64,000 nt of DNA, from assembly GCF_009671245.1 (NCBI RefSeq), contig NZ_VTFS01000003.1, positions 372,001 to 436,000 on the forward strand, read 5' to 3'. The notes under the pieces were generated by a model, which searched no databases, was not told where the DNA came from, and worked only from the letters and a program-made list of their open reading frames with translations. Position numbers and translations under genes: made by a program. The stretch comes from Marinicella rhabdoformis. GTDB taxonomy: Bacteria; Pseudomonadota; Gammaproteobacteria; Xanthomonadales; Marinicellaceae. This document shows, in pieces, positions 27,426-37,290 of the stretch (position 1 is its first letter; each line of letters begins with the position of its first letter).

Positions 27426-28749
27426 TAACTGCTACACGTCCTCTCAAAGAGTTTCTTAAAGCTTCGGTAATGGTCACATCGACCATTTGACCGATCAAAC
27501 GCTTGGGACCTTGGAAGTTCACCACGCGATTATTTTCTGTTTTACCAGATAATTCTTCTTCTGACCACTTAGAAGTGCCCTCAACCAATACTTTTTGTGT
27601 TGAACCCAACATTGACTGGCTGATTTCAGCTGCTTTTTCATTGATGGTTTTTTGCAAGAACTGTAACCGTTCTTTTTTCTCTTCCATCGGCGTTAAGTCT
27701 GGCATTGAAGAAGCGGGTGTGCCGGGTCTGGCTGAATAGATGAAACTGAAACTTTGGTCAAAGCCAATTTCTGTAATCAACTTCATGGTGTCTTCAAAAT
27801 CTTTTTTACTTTCACCCGGGAAACCAATAATGAAGTCAGAAGACAAACTGATTTCAGGCCTTACTTCACGCAATTTGCGGATGGTTTGTTTGTATTCCAA
27901 AGCCGTATGGCCACGTTTCATCATAGACAAAACTCGGTCTGATCCACTCTGAACAGGTAAATGTAAATAGTTAGCCAATTCAGGAACGTCGCGGTAGGCT
28001 TCAACCAAAGCATCGGTGAATTCAACAGGATGTGAAGTGGTAAAGCGGATGCGTTCAATACCTTCAATCGCCGCCACATAATGTATCAACAAAGCCAAAT
28101 CAACCACATCACCATCATGGGTTACGCCTCGGTAAGCGTTCACATTTTGGCCCAATAAGTTAACTTCTTTAACACCTTGTTCTGCCAAATCCATGATTTC
28201 AGCCAGCACGCCATCTAATGGACGAGAAACCTCTTCACCACGGGTATAAGGCACCACACAGAATGTACAGTATTTGCTGCAACCTTCCATGATTGATACA
28301 AATGCCGAGGGACCTTCTTTACGTGGCTTTGGCAAATTGTCGAATTTTTCAATTTCAGGGAACGAGATATCTACTTGCGGTTTGGCTTGCTCTTCACGGT
28401 CTTTCAATAGTGTCGGTAAACGGTGAATCGTTTGTGGTCCAAAAACCAAATCTACATAAGGTGCACGTTTGATGATGTCTTCACCTTCTTGTGAAGCCAC
28501 ACAACCACCCACACCAATGACCACATTAGGGTTCTTTTCTTTCAACTTGCGCCAACGACCCAATTGTGAAAACACTTTTTCCTGTGCCTTCTCACGAATC
28601 GAGCAGGTGTTGATGAGAATCACATCCGCATCTTCTTCAACATCTGTGATTTCTAAACCGTGTGACTTCAGTAACACGTCTTGCATCTTGTCAGAGTCAT
28701 ATTCGTTCATCTGACAACCATGTGTTCTTATAAATACTTTACCGCTCAT
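27418..28749 (-). CDS. miaB: tRNA-2-methylthio-N6-dimethylallyladenosine synthase
   Basis: MiaB adds a methylthio group to i6A37 of tRNAs reading UNN codons, using two iron-sulfur clusters and S-adenosylmethionine. The auxiliary cluster ligands are C12, C49 and C83. The radical-SAM triad is C157, C161 and C164 in [10 protein letters not shown]. The TRAM RNA-binding domain forms the last 65 residues. The 443-residue length is standard. It overlaps nudL by 11 bases upstream and phoL by eight downstream, so the run is tightly coupled. Confidence 0.97.
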   Translation of the reverse strand: MSGKVFIRTHGCQMNEYDSDKMQDVLLKSHGLEITDVEEDADVILINTCSIREKAQEKVFSQLGRWRKLKEKNPNVVIGVGGCVASQEGEDIIKRAPYVDLVFGPQTIHRLPTLLKDREEQAKPQVDISFPEIEKFDNLPKPRKEGPSAFVSIMEGCSKYCTFCVVPYTRGEEVSRPLDGVLAEIMDLAEQGVKEVNLLGQNVNAYRGVTHDGDVVDLALLIHYVAAIEGIERIRFTTSHPVEFTDALVEAYRDVPELANYLHLPVQSGSDRVLSMMKRGHTALEYKQTIRKLREVRPEISLSSDFIIGFPGESKKDFEDTMKLITEIGFDQSFSFIYSARPGTPASSMPDLTPMEEKKERLQFLQKTINEKAAEISQSMLGSTQKVLVEGTSKWSEEELSGKTENNRVVNFQGPKRLIGQMVDVTITEALRNSLRGRVAVND

Positions 28750-29329
28750 GTCTTTCTTCTAATCTTTTGACTAATTTTACTATGATTTGAGCCGTTAAAC
28801 CCCAAATCACGTCATCATTGTACTGATAAATATAGTAATGCGTTCTGCCGAATGGCGTTTTTGCATACTGCTTTTGCCTGTTGGCCTTGTCTTGAAAAAA
28901 AGCAAAGGGCACACCAAACACTTTATGCACTTCATTTTCATCCTTAAAAATTTCAAACCCATCTGCCAAAACACCGACAAATGGTGTCACTTCAAAGCCA
29001 CTGATGGACGGCAAACTGTCCAAGTGACCCAACAGTTTGATGTCACTGGCGGGTACACCAATTTCTTCTTCCGTTTCTCGCAAGGCCGTGTTTCTGACAT
29101 GCAAATCATTGGTTTCAAAAGCCCCGCCAGGAAAACTGACTTGACCAGAATGGTGCCTTAAATCTTTGTTTCTTTGTGTCAATAATACCCAGGGTTCGCC
29201 GCCTTTCCAATAAAAAGGAAACAACACCGCTGCAGCACGTTTATCAACTTCCGCCACACCAGACCAAACCGATTCAGGTAACCTATTTTGGTTTAATCCT
29301 GCTGTAATCTGCTTGATAAATTGTTGCAT
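28739..29329 (-). CDS. Nudix hydrolase, CoA pyrophosphatase-like (NudL/YeaB)
   Basis: The 196-residue protein carries a Nudix box, from [13 protein letters not shown] to RETEEEIGV (GX5EX7REUXEEXGU fits). The upstream [21 protein letters not shown] stretch is the NudL/NUDT7 extension associated with CoA and acyl-CoA pyrophosphate cleavage. It acts in the cytosol. It is the first gene of the nudL-miaB-phoL-ybeY run. No clear promoter was seen in the short gap after the terminator at 29361. Confidence 0.9.
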   Translation of the reverse strand: MQQFIKQITAGLNQNRLPESVWSGVAEVDKRAAAVLFPFYWKGGEPWVLLTQRNKDLRHHSGQVSFPGGAFETNDLHVRNTALRETEEEIGVPASDIKLLGHLDSLPSISGFEVTPFVGVLADGFEIFKDENEVHKVFGVPFAFFQDKANRQKQYAKTPFGRTHYYIYQYNDDVIWGLTAQIIVKLVKRLEERHER

Positions 29330-29360
29330 AACTTAATCATTAGCGACTGGTTCAGAAACG

Positions 29361-29388
29361 AAAAAAGGCAAGTAGGAAACTTGCCTTT
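29361..29388 (-). terminator. Rho-independent terminator of the FKBP gene
   Basis: A 10-bp stem (29364-29373 with 29379-29388) has a 5-nt loop. On the minus strand it ends in six T residues. It isolates the FKBP gene from nudL. Confidence 0.85.
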
Positions 29389-29412
29389 CTCCATGTTTCT
29401 TATGCAATCTGT

Positions 29413-30150
29413 TTATTTTACTGCCAACAAATGTACATCAAACACCAAGACTTCATTCGGGCCGATAGGACCATTTGGAACACCTTGAACGCCGTAAGCC
29501 ATTTCAGGTGGAAGGAAAACCTGCCACTTATCACCGGCTTTCATCATTGGAATGATTTCTCTCCAACCTTTCAATCCCACTTTGGTCATGTCCATGTCTA
29601 AAGGCTCTCCACGGGTGTACGTGCTGTCGAACTCTCTCATGTTGTCAAAGTTTTCAGAGCCAATCAGCGAACCACGGTAATGCAAAGAAACTGTATCGTT
29701 CACAGAAGCATTTTTACCACTGCCAGCTTCAATCACTCTGTATTGAACGCCTGATGCCAATTCTTTGATACCAGTTTTTTTGCGGTTTTGCGCTAAAAAG
29801 TCATCTGAACGCTTTTGGTTCTCTGCGGCCAATGATTGGTACTGCTCTGCTTGAAATAACTGAAGCTTTTGCTGGTATTTTGTAAATTCGGTGGTCATCA
29901 ATTCTTTAGATACCGCGGGTTCTTTTTCTGACGCTGCATCTTTCATGCCTTTAAGGGCTTGGTCAACATCAATAGAAAAATCACTGCCTTTGCGACCTGC
30001 TAATTGTAAGCCCATGCGGTAACCTACTGCATAACTGGCTGCATTTTTATCAAATGTGATGTCTGCACTTTTGGGTAATTCTTGTTTTGGCGCTTGAGCT
30101 CCAGCAATCATTGCTGTACCAACCAATGCCAAGGTTAATAATTTTTTCAT
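29413..30150 (-). CDS. FKBP-type peptidyl-prolyl isomerase, Mip/FkpA-like
   Basis: The ATG at 30150 was chosen over 30195 because GAGG precedes it at a good distance and it begins a signal peptide (MKKLLTLALVGTAMIAGA). The 245-residue protein has an N-terminal helical dimerisation domain (about 30-130, with ASYAVGYRMGLQL) and a C-terminal FKBP domain (about 145-245) with GVQYRVIEAGSG, VSLHYRG and LPPEMAYGVQG. It folds outer-membrane and periplasmic proteins by speeding proline isomerisation. The layout matches Mip and FkpA. It is monocistronic. Confidence 0.93.
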   Translation of the reverse strand: MKKLLTLALVGTAMIAGAQAPKQELPKSADITFDKNAASYAVGYRMGLQLAGRKGSDFSIDVDQALKGMKDAASEKEPAVSKELMTTEFTKYQQKLQLFQAEQYQSLAAENQKRSDDFLAQNRKKTGIKELASGVQYRVIEAGSGKNASVNDTVSLHYRGSLIGSENFDNMREFDSTYTRGEPLDMDMTKVGLKGWREIIPMMKAGDKWQVFLPPEMAYGVQGVPNGPIGPNEVLVFDVHLLAVK

Positions 30151-30183
30151 TCCAAACCTCATTTCAAAAAATTTAAGCGGCGT

Positions 30184-30212
30184 ATTGTAAGCCACAAAAC
30201 TACGATAAACAA
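30184..30212 (-). promoter_or_regulatory. Promoter for the FKBP gene
   Basis: On the minus strand TTGTTT (30212-30207) is spaced 17 bp from TACAAT (30189-30184). It lies 33 nt upstream of the ATG at 30150. It also supports the later start, since the ATG-like start at 30195 lies upstream of it. Confidence 0.45.
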
Positions 30213-30244
30213 GACAACCAAGCTGCTATAAAGTTCAATGAGGG

Positions 30245-30253
30245 TGATATAAT
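30245..30253 (+). promoter_or_regulatory. Extended -10 promoter for the enoyl-CoA hydratase gene
   Basis: TGA followed by a perfect TATAAT (30248-30253) forms an extended -10, 39 nt upstream of the ATG. No good -35 lies at 16-18 bp, as is common for extended -10 promoters. Confidence 0.55.
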
Positions 30254-30292
30254 GCCTGTTTTATTAATAAATCATTAAATGGAGCACAAAGC

Positions 30293-31069
30293 ATGAGCAA
30301 TGTCCTATCAGCGCTGAACAACAATGTAATGACAGTCACCATTAACCGTCCAGACAAATTAAATGCATTAAACCAAGCCACATTGGCTGAGTTATCCAAC
30401 ATCATCAGTGATGCCAAAGACAACAGCGAAGTTGCAGCCATTGTGATCACTGGAAGTGGTGACAAAGCCTTTGTCGCCGGTGCTGACATTTCAGAGTTGG
30501 CAACAACTGATGCCATGACAGGTATGAAGTTTGCTCAATTTGGTCAATCGGTTTTTGATGAAATCGAAAACTGTGGTAAACCCGTCATTGCTGCAGTTAA
30601 TGGCTTCGCCTTGGGCGGCGGTTGTGAGTTGGCCATGGCTTGTCATTTGCGTGTGGCATCTGATAATGCCAAATTTGGACAACCTGAAATTAAATTGGGT
30701 GTTATTCCTGGGTTTGGTGGTACACAACGCTTAACACGCTTGGTAGGTAAAGGCCGCTCTATGGAAATGAACTTATTGGGCGACATGGTTTCTGCCGACA
30801 AAGCCGAACACATTGGCTTGGTTAACTTGGTGGTTCCACAAGGTGAACTGATGGCAACAGTCAACAAAATGGCTAACCAGTTAGCACAATCTGCACCTGT
30901 GGCCATGTCTATGGCGATTGATTCAATCAACCGAGGTTTAGAGTGCAGCCTGAACGAAGCTTTAGATTACGAAGTCAAAGCCTTCGGTATTTGTTGTGCC
31001 TCAGAAGACAAGAACGAAGGCACCAGTGCTTTCTTAGAGAAACGCAAAGCCAATTTCACTGGCAAATAA
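30293..31069 (+). CDS. Enoyl-CoA hydratase (crotonase family)
   Basis: The 258-residue enzyme hydrates 2-enoyl-CoA to 3-hydroxyacyl-CoA in fatty-acid and branched-chain degradation. The two catalytic glutamates are E112 (GFALGGGCELAMAC) and E132 (FGQPEIKLGVIPGFGG), and the oxyanion hole lies in FVAGADISEL (residues 60-69). The enzyme looks like a short-chain crotonase. It starts with a GGAG ribosome site. It stands alone on the plus strand and could feed the valine degradation route encoded further on. Confidence 0.93.
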   Translation: MSNVLSALNNNVMTVTINRPDKLNALNQATLAELSNIISDAKDNSEVAAIVITGSGDKAFVAGADISELATTDAMTGMKFAQFGQSVFDEIENCGKPVIAAVNGFALGGGCELAMACHLRVASDNAKFGQPEIKLGVIPGFGGTQRLTRLVGKGRSMEMNLLGDMVSADKAEHIGLVNLVVPQGELMATVNKMANQLAQSAPVAMSMAIDSINRGLECSLNEALDYEVKAFGICCASEDKNEGTSAFLEKRKANFTGK

Positions 31070-31080
31070 AGTCGATAATA

Positions 31081-31114
31081 AAAAAACGCCCACATCTGTT
31101 TCCAGAGTGGGCGT
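31081..31114 (-). terminator. Rho-independent terminator of the RND operon
   Basis: An 8-bp GC-rich stem (31086-31093 with 31107-31114) is topped by a TCTG/CAGA stem and TTTC loop. On the minus strand it ends in a run of T residues. It may also stop plus-strand transcripts from the crotonase gene. Confidence 0.8.
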
Positions 31115-31139
31115 CAAAAAGGTCAATTATCGTGGGTAA

Positions 31140-34100
31140 TTAATCTTTTTGTCTTCTGAACACTTTTTGCACCATCACATAAAACATCGGCACAAACAGG
31201 ATAGCCAAGACGGTTGATGCAATCATGCCACCCATCACCGCGATACCAATCGCGTTTTGACTGGCCGCACCAGCCCCATCCGATAATGCCAAAGGTGTGA
31301 CACCAAGAATAAATGCCAATGACGTCATCACAATTGGCCTGAAACGTTGTTTGGCAGAAACTGAAACTGCTTCCAGTAAGTCCATGCCCTGGTCTTTTAA
31401 CTCTTTGGCAAATTCAACAATCAAAATCGCATTCTTTGAAGCCAAGCCTACAGTGGTTAACAAGGCCACTTGGAAATACACATCATTGGCCATTCCAAAC
31501 CATCGACTGGCAACCACTGCACCCAAAATACCCAAAGGCACTGCCAGAATCACAGCAAACGGCACCGCCCAACTTTCATACAAAGCAGCCAAACTAAGGA
31601 AAACAATCAATACCGACAGTGCATACAGTGCCGGTGCTTGCGAGCCACTTTGTTGTTCTTCATAAGACAAACCAGACCAGGCCAGTTCTATTCCTTTGGG
31701 TAATTGATTAACAATCTTTTGAATCGCATCCATGGCTTCACCAGTACTGACACCAGGAGCCGCAGAACCTTGTACATTGACAGACGACTCACCATTAAAC
31801 CGTTCCAGTTTGGGCGAGCCATACACCCACTCAGTATCGGCAAATCGGTTGAATGCCACCATCTCACCAAACTTGTTTTTAACATACCACTGAGACAAGT
31901 CTTCAGGGTTCATCCTGTGAGGTGCATCTGACTGTAAAAACACTTTTTTGATTTTTCCATTGTCTAAAAAATCATTGACATAGCGAGATCCCCAAGCAAT
32001 TTGTAGGGTGCTGTTAATGTCATCCAAACTCAGACCCATAGCCGCCGCTTTTTCATTATCTATATTGATTTTGAATTGTGGCACATCATTCAAACCATTT
32101 GGCCTGACACCCACTAAATGCGGACTCTGTGATGCTGCACCTAACAATTGGTTCCTGGCATTCATCAACGCTTCATGTCCCAGACCCGCCTTATCAACCA
32201 ACTGAAAATCAAAACCCGAAGCATTTCCCAGTTCTTGTATTGGCGGCGGAAAGAATGCGAATGCACTGGCGTCTTTGATCTGAGTAAAGGCGCCATATGC
32301 TTGACCTGCAATCGAAAACACACTTTGGTGAGCTTCAGGGCGCAACTCCCAGTCTTTCATGCGAACAAAACCCAGCGCTGCATTTTGTGCGGCACCACTG
32401 AAACTGAAACCAACAATGGTAAACAAATGCTCTACATTGTCACCTTGCTGATCCAACATATAATCTTCCACTTGCTTTACAGACTCTAATGTCCTTTCTG
32501 CCGTGGCACCAGCGGGCGCATTAACCATGACAAACATCGTTCCCTGATCTTCATCAGGCAAAAATGATTTGGGTAAGCTGAGAAAAACATAAGCCACTAT
32601 TGCCAATAACAAACCATACAAAACAAAAAATCGCATGATGCGTCTGGCCATATAGGACGTAACCTTTTCATAGCCTGAACGCAAAGCGTTGAAATTGCGG
32701 TTAAACCAACCAAAGAACCCGGTATTTTTTCTTCTACTCTCGTCTTTGTTGTGCTTCAAAAATGTGGCACACAAAGAAGGCGATAAAACCAAAGCAACAA
32801 CCACAGATAAAAACATGGCAGAAACGATGGTGATCGAAAACTGACGATAAATTGAACCTGCCGAGCCTGCAAAAAACGCCATCGGTATAAACACTGCTGA
32901 CAACACCACTGCAATACCAATCAAAGCACCTGTAATTTGTTCCATTGACTTCTTGGTTGCCTCTTTAGGTGACAAGCCTTCTTCGCTCATCACACGCTCG
33001 ACATTTTCCACCACCACAATGGCATCATCGACTAACAGACCAATAGCCAACACCATAGCAAACATGGTCAATACGTTGATCGAAAAGCCAAAGGCTGACA
33101 ATATCGCAAAAGTACCCAACAGCACCACAGGAACAGCAATGGTTGGAATCAATGTGGCACGAAAATTTTGCAAGAACAGCAACATCACAAAGAACACCAG
33201 AACCACCGCTTCGATCAAGGTCATGACCACTGAATTGATAGACAACTCAATAAATGGCGTGCTGTCAAAAGGGTATATAACTTTAACATTGCTAGGTAAA
33301 AATTTAGACAGTTCTTCCACTTTTGCTTTTACCGCATTGGCAGTATCGAGTGCGTTGGCTCCTGTGGCCAATGAAACTGCTAAACCTGTTGCTGGCTGTC
33401 TTTTGTAACGGGCAATGGTGCCATAGGATTCTGAACCTAATTCGACCCTGGCCACATCACTCAAACGTACCTGCCCACCACCTGATTCCACGCGCAAAAT
33501 AATTTTTTGAAAATCTTCAACAGTTTGTAACCTTGATTGTGCCGTCACCGTGGCATTGATTTGCTGACCTTCTATTGCTGGTAATGCACCAAGTTGACCC
33601 GCAGAAATATCAGTATTTTGTTGTCTGATTGCATTTTGCACATCAACTGGCGTCATGTTGTAACTGAATAATTTGGCCGGATCCAACCAAATACGCATCG
33701 CGTGCTGTGAACCAAAGACAGTTACACTACCAATACCATTGATACGGGACAAAGGGTCTCTGAAATTAGATGCCAGCAAATCACCCAAATCTCCTTGGGA
33801 AACACTGCCATCTTCACTGTAAATACCCACAACCAATAAAAATGTATTGTTAGACTTGGTCACTGTTACGCCTTGCGCTTGTACTTCTTGTGGCAATAGA
33901 CTGACCGCTCCTTGCACTTTATTTTGTGTTTGCACCTGTGCTATGTCTGGATCCACACCAGGTTCAAATGTGATATTGATGGTCATTGAACCATCTTGAC
34001 TGCTTGAATTGTAATAACGCAATTGATCAATACCTGTCAACCGCTGTTCAATCACTTGAGTCACTGCATTTTCAACTGTTTTAGCAGAAGCACCTGGGTA

Positions 34101-34244
34101 GGCAGCAGTAATAGATACAGCAGGTGGTGCAATTTTAGGGTACTGCTCTACCGGCAATGTTCTGAGTGCCAATACACCTGCTAACATGATGATAATAGCT
34201 ATTACCCATGCAAAAACCGGCCTGTCTATAAAAAACTTTGCCAT
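31140..34244 (-). CDS. RND multidrug efflux transporter, AcrB/MexB-like inner-membrane pump
   Basis: The 1034-residue proton-driven pump opens with FFIDRPVFAWVIAIIIMLAG, the family hallmark. It has twelve membrane segments in two halves, each with a large periplasmic porter loop. The proton-relay aspartates are in GLLVDDAIVVVENVERVM in TM4. The second half carries YALSVLIVFLSLAALYESW and a final VQKVFRRQKD. It is of the HAE-1 type that exports drugs, dyes, bile salts or detergents, with the adaptor upstream; the outer-membrane channel (TolC-like) is not in the window. The adaptor gene precedes it with three bases between. Confidence 0.96.
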   Translation of the reverse strand: MAKFFIDRPVFAWVIAIIIMLAGVLALRTLPVEQYPKIAPPAVSITAAYPGASAKTVENAVTQVIEQRLTGIDQLRYYNSSSQDGSMTINITFEPGVDPDIAQVQTQNKVQGAVSLLPQEVQAQGVTVTKSNNTFLLVVGIYSEDGSVSQGDLGDLLASNFRDPLSRINGIGSVTVFGSQHAMRIWLDPAKLFSYNMTPVDVQNAIRQQNTDISAGQLGALPAIEGQQINATVTAQSRLQTVEDFQKIILRVESGGGQVRLSDVARVELGSESYGTIARYKRQPATGLAVSLATGANALDTANAVKAKVEELSKFLPSNVKVIYPFDSTPFIELSINSVVMTLIEAVVLVFFVMLLFLQNFRATLIPTIAVPVVLLGTFAILSAFGFSINVLTMFAMVLAIGLLVDDAIVVVENVERVMSEEGLSPKEATKKSMEQITGALIGIAVVLSAVFIPMAFFAGSAGSIYRQFSITIVSAMFLSVVVALVLSPSLCATFLKHNKDESRRKNTGFFGWFNRNFNALRSGYEKVTSYMARRIMRFFVLYGLLLAIVAYVFLSLPKSFLPDEDQGTMFVMVNAPAGATAERTLESVKQVEDYMLDQQGDNVEHLFTIVGFSFSGAAQNAALGFVRMKDWELRPEAHQSVFSIAGQAYGAFTQIKDASAFAFFPPPIQELGNASGFDFQLVDKAGLGHEALMNARNQLLGAASQSPHLVGVRPNGLNDVPQFKINIDNEKAAAMGLSLDDINSTLQIAWGSRYVNDFLDNGKIKKVFLQSDAPHRMNPEDLSQWYVKNKFGEMVAFNRFADTEWVYGSPKLERFNGESSVNVQGSAAPGVSTGEAMDAIQKIVNQLPKGIELAWSGLSYEEQQSGSQAPALYALSVLIVFLSLAALYESWAVPFAVILAVPLGILGAVVASRWFGMANDVYFQVALLTTVGLASKNAILIVEFAKELKDQGMDLLEAVSVSAKQRFRPIVMTSLAFILGVTPLALSDGAGAASQNAIGIAVMGGMIASTVLAILFVPMFYVMVQKVFRRQKD

Positions 34245-34247
34245 GCG

Positions 34248-35399
34248 TTATTCCCCTGTTTTCAAAAGATTAGCTTTACCAGGCTGTACCCACTTTTTGA
34301 AATCCACCTCTGCTCCAGGTGTCAATCGCTGATACCCTTCAATCACAACCCGTTCCCCAGCTTCGAGGCCTTGAGTGACTATCCAATGGTCATTATGAGC
34401 TTGATCGGCTTTGATTATTCTGGAATTGACTGTATTGTCTGGACTGATTACCCAAACCTGTAAATCCCCATTAGGATTTCGAGTTGTCGCCCTTTGTGGC
34501 ACCAAAATGTGATTTTGCATCCCCAAAGAAACCTCAGCATTGACAAACAAACCAGGTAACAAATGACCACTTTGATTGTTCAGTTTTGCTCTGAGGGCTA
34601 CTGAACCTGTATTTTCATCAACTGTAACCGCTGAAAATATCAATTCACCATGTTCAGTGTCATACCCTTTCAATTGAACTGAAACCTGTTCATTTGAATT
34701 GATATGTTTTTGAATAGGCTGTAGGTCATCACCAGATACTTGCATGTCAACATAAATCGGGTTGAGCTGTGTGATGGTAGTCAATACCGCTGACTGACTT
34801 GCTGTTACCAAAGCGCCAACCGTGACATTTGATTTCCCAATACGCCCAGAAATTGGCGCATAAACTCGCGTATAATCAAGATTGATTTTTTCCAAAGATA
34901 CCGCCGCTTCGGCAACCGCAATAGCCGCTTTGGCTTGATCAAACTGGGCTTCTACATCCTCTAAGTCTTGTTGGCTTACGGCCTGGCTGCCGACCAATGA
35001 TTTAACTCTGTTTAATCTGGCTTGGATAGATTTAAAACTGGCTTTGGCACTCTGCAGATTGGCTTGCGCACTTTTTAGATTGGCTTCATATCTGGCATCA
35101 TCTAATTGATACAGTTGCTGGCCTTTAACTACCAAAGCACCCTCTTTAAACATCCTTTTTGTGATGATCCCTGTTACTTGAGGCCTCACTTGAGACTGCT
35201 GAAATGCCACCGTTCTGCCAGGAAAACTCATTTTCACATCAACTAACTCTGTTTGAACAACATGCGCAGTCACGCTTACTTTCATAGGACTTGCCATCTG
35301 TTGTGTGACTGATGCCGCATCGTCCTGACCACTTTGATAATACCAAACACCCGCACTGACCAACATCAGCATGGCCACTGTTATTACTTTATTTTTCAT
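34248..35399 (-). CDS. RND efflux periplasmic adaptor (membrane fusion protein), AcrA/MexA-like
   Basis: The 383-residue protein links the RND pump to an outer-membrane channel. It has an N-terminal membrane anchor (residues 5-21, MLMLVSAGVWYY) with no lipobox cysteine. The order is a lipoyl-type barrel strand, a coiled-coil hairpin (about 100-170, rich in Ala, Gln and Lys), the second lipoyl half (VYAPISGRIGKSNVTVGALV), and beta-barrel and membrane-proximal domains. It is the first gene of a two-gene operon. Transcription likely starts from the consensus promoter at 35510-35538 with a leader of about 100 nt. Confidence 0.95.
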   Translation of the reverse strand: MKNKVITVAMLMLVSAGVWYYQSGQDDAASVTQQMASPMKVSVTAHVVQTELVDVKMSFPGRTVAFQQSQVRPQVTGIITKRMFKEGALVVKGQQLYQLDDARYEANLKSAQANLQSAKASFKSIQARLNRVKSLVGSQAVSQQDLEDVEAQFDQAKAAIAVAEAAVSLEKINLDYTRVYAPISGRIGKSNVTVGALVTASQSAVLTTITQLNPIYVDMQVSGDDLQPIQKHINSNEQVSVQLKGYDTEHGELIFSAVTVDENTGSVALRAKLNNQSGHLLPGLFVNAEVSLGMQNHILVPQRATTRNPNGDLQVWVISPDNTVNSRIIKADQAHNDHWIVTQGLEAGERVVIEGYQRLTPGAEVDFKKWVQPGKANLLKTGE

Positions 35400-35509
35400 A
35401 CTTAAACTCTGTTTATTGTCTTTTATTTTTTTCGGTTGAACTCATTGCAAATTCAACATAACTTACCGCTTTGCGTGTGAAGCAAACGTTATGGGTTCTA
35501 GGGTTTTGC

Positions 35510-35538
35510 ATTATACATACACGTATGTATGTTGTCAA
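35510..35538 (-). promoter_or_regulatory. Consensus sigma-70 promoter of the efflux operon, with TetR operator in its spacer
   Basis: On the minus strand TTGACA (35538-35533) is spaced exactly 17 bp from TATAAT (35515-35510), a full consensus promoter. An inverted repeat with 8-bp arms, ATACATAC-AC-GTATGTAT (35513-35530), fills the spacer. Its wording is close to the TACATACA/TGTATGTA operator of E. coli AcrR. A bound TetR dimer would block RNA polymerase. A weaker plus-strand promoter (TTGCAT 35506-35511, TATGTT 35528-35533) overlaps the same site and would let the regulator repress its own gene. Confidence 0.8.
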
Positions 35539-35567
35539 TCCTAAACAATTATGTTAAACTGCCCGCC

Positions 35568-36191
35568 ATGAAAAAAACCAAAGAAGAAGCACAAAAAACC
35601 AAAGACAAAATCCTGGCTGCCGCTTTGGATTGCTTTTCTGAACACGGTTATTTCAACACCTCTTTGGACCAAATTGCCAAACAAGCGGCAGTAACACGTG
35701 GCGCTGTTTACTGGCACTTTAACAACAAACCTGAAATTTTTGACGCCCTCCACACCCTATTGCATGAACCGTTTATCCAAATCATTCTGGAAGATTTAGA
35801 ACAAGAGGCCGCCGAACCCATCAGCCAATTGAAAATGCTATGCATCAAACTGTTACACAACCTTAAAGACAACCAAACCAAAACTCGCATCATGAAGCTG
35901 TTTTTTGAGTGTGACTATTCAGGTAACTTGGAACAATTTAAAAAACCACACCAAGACCGAAAACTTAACAGCCTCAAATTGTTTATCAAATACTTTGAAA
36001 GGGCGCAGGCTGTTGGTCACTTGAACCCAGAGGCTGACCCTGAAGTTTTGACATTGACTTTGCATTGCTTTTTAAAGGGCATTTTATTTGAATACCTCAA
36101 TGGTTCAGGCTTGATAGACATCGAATCACACGGCACAAAATTAGTTAATCAGTTCTTTCTCGGCTTTAACCAATGCCACAAATCAACATAA
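35568..36191 (+). CDS. TetR-family transcriptional repressor, AcrR-like
   Basis: The ATG at 35568 is chosen since the protein then begins MKKTKEEAQKTKDKIL, as in AcrR, MexZ and TtgR. The product has 207 residues. The helix-turn-helix is residues 31-50 (TSLDQIAKQAAVTRGAVYWH). The C-terminal ligand-binding domain (about 60-207) fits the TetR_C group of AcrR-type regulators. It lies head to head with the RND operon, and the operator between them is at 35513-35530. It probably represses the pump and itself and releases DNA on binding a drug. Confidence 0.92.
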   Translation: MKKTKEEAQKTKDKILAAALDCFSEHGYFNTSLDQIAKQAAVTRGAVYWHFNNKPEIFDALHTLLHEPFIQIILEDLEQEAAEPISQLKMLCIKLLHNLKDNQTKTRIMKLFFECDYSGNLEQFKKPHQDRKLNSLKLFIKYFERAQAVGHLNPEADPEVLTLTLHCFLKGILFEYLNGSGLIDIESHGTKLVNQFFLGFNQCHKST

Positions 36192-36303
36192 ATCCCCTGA
36201 TAAGTAAGAAAAACAGCCACATATCCTTGGTATTTTTAATTTTCTGACTAAAATAACGCTGAATTAATTGCGCCCGATTTACGTTCGGGTCAGCGGAGTA
36301 GCT

Positions 36304-37290
36304 ATGAAAAACCAATACCAAGTCTCAGCACTTTATCATTTTGTGCGGCTAGAAAATTTTGAAACGTTAAAACAACCTTTGTTGGATTGCATGATAGCCA
36401 ATGAGGTCAAAGGCACCTTGCTTTTAGCCAATGAAGGCATCAATGGTACCATTGCTGGTACCACTGAAGGCATCCAAGCAGTATTCAATCACCTCAAAAC
36501 AGACCACAGGCTTCAAGACATCAGAAGCAAAGAGTCATTCACGGACACCCTGCCCTTTTACCGCTCCAAGGTGAAACTGAAAAAAGAAATCGTCACCATG
36601 GGTGTAGAGGGCATTGATCCAAGACATGTAGTTGGCACCTATGTTAAGCCCAAAGATTGGAATGATTTAATCTCAGACCCTGATGTGGTTGTGGTTGATA
36701 CTCGAAATGATTACGAATACCAAATCGGATCATTTGAAAATGCACTTAACCCAAACACAGAAACATTCAGAGAGTTTCCAGATTATGTAGCCAAAAACTT
36801 AGACCCTGAAAAACACAAAAAAGTCGCGATGTTCTGTACTGGCGGTATCCGCTGCGAAAAATCAACAGCTTACCTGAAAGAGCAAGGCTTCGAAGATGTC
36901 TACCATTTAGAAGGTGGTATATTAAAATATCTAGAAGATGTTCCCAAAGAAAATACCATGTGGGAAGGCGAATGTTTTGTCTTCGATAACCGCGTGGCAG
37001 TCAATCACGACTTGGAAAAAGGCCAGTACGACCAATGTTTCGCCTGTCGTTACCCCATCACCGAAGAAGAGAAACAATCTGATAAGTACCAGAAAGGCGT
37101 TTCATGTCCCCATTGTTACGACCAAACCACAGCTGAACAGCGAGCACATTTTGCTGAGCGTGAGAAACAAATGCAATTAGCCAAAGCCCGTGGTGAAGAC
37201 CACATTGGCATGTCTGCATGTGATGCGATTGCAAAACGACGTGCAGAAAAAATTGCGGCTAAAAACAAAATGAGGGCCAACAGTAAATAA
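36304..37290 (+). CDS. trhO: tRNA uridine(34) hydroxylase TrhO (rhodanese-like, YceA)
   Basis: TrhO makes 5-hydroxyuridine at position 34 of tRNAs in an oxygen-dependent reaction. The ATG at 36304 has a GGAG ribosome site and gives a 328-residue protein. An acylphosphatase-like N-terminal domain (1-90, with [16 protein letters not shown]) is followed by a rhodanese domain with the conserved cysteine in [12 protein letters not shown]. The C-terminal extension has a CFACRYPI and CPHCYD pair of CxxC motifs. A short hairpin (36273-36289) lies in the leader. The TAATG overlap of its stop with the next start couples it to the YhhN gene. Confidence 0.94.
   Translation: MKNQYQVSALYHFVRLENFETLKQPLLDCMIANEVKGTLLLANEGINGTIAGTTEGIQAVFNHLKTDHRLQDIRSKESFTDTLPFYRSKVKLKKEIVTMGVEGIDPRHVVGTYVKPKDWNDLISDPDVVVVDTRNDYEYQIGSFENALNPNTETFREFPDYVAKNLDPEKHKKVAMFCTGGIRCEKSTAYLKEQGFEDVYHLEGGILKYLEDVPKENTMWEGECFVFDNRVAVNHDLEKGQYDQCFACRYPITEEEKQSDKYQKGVSCPHCYDQTTAEQRAHFAEREKQMQLAKARGEDHIGMSACDAIAKRRAEKIAAKNKMRANSK

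Noticed and set aside
31297-33408. Plus-strand open frames opposite the RND transporter gene
   Set aside because: They lack ribosome sites and lie wholly within the well-conserved minus-strand gene.
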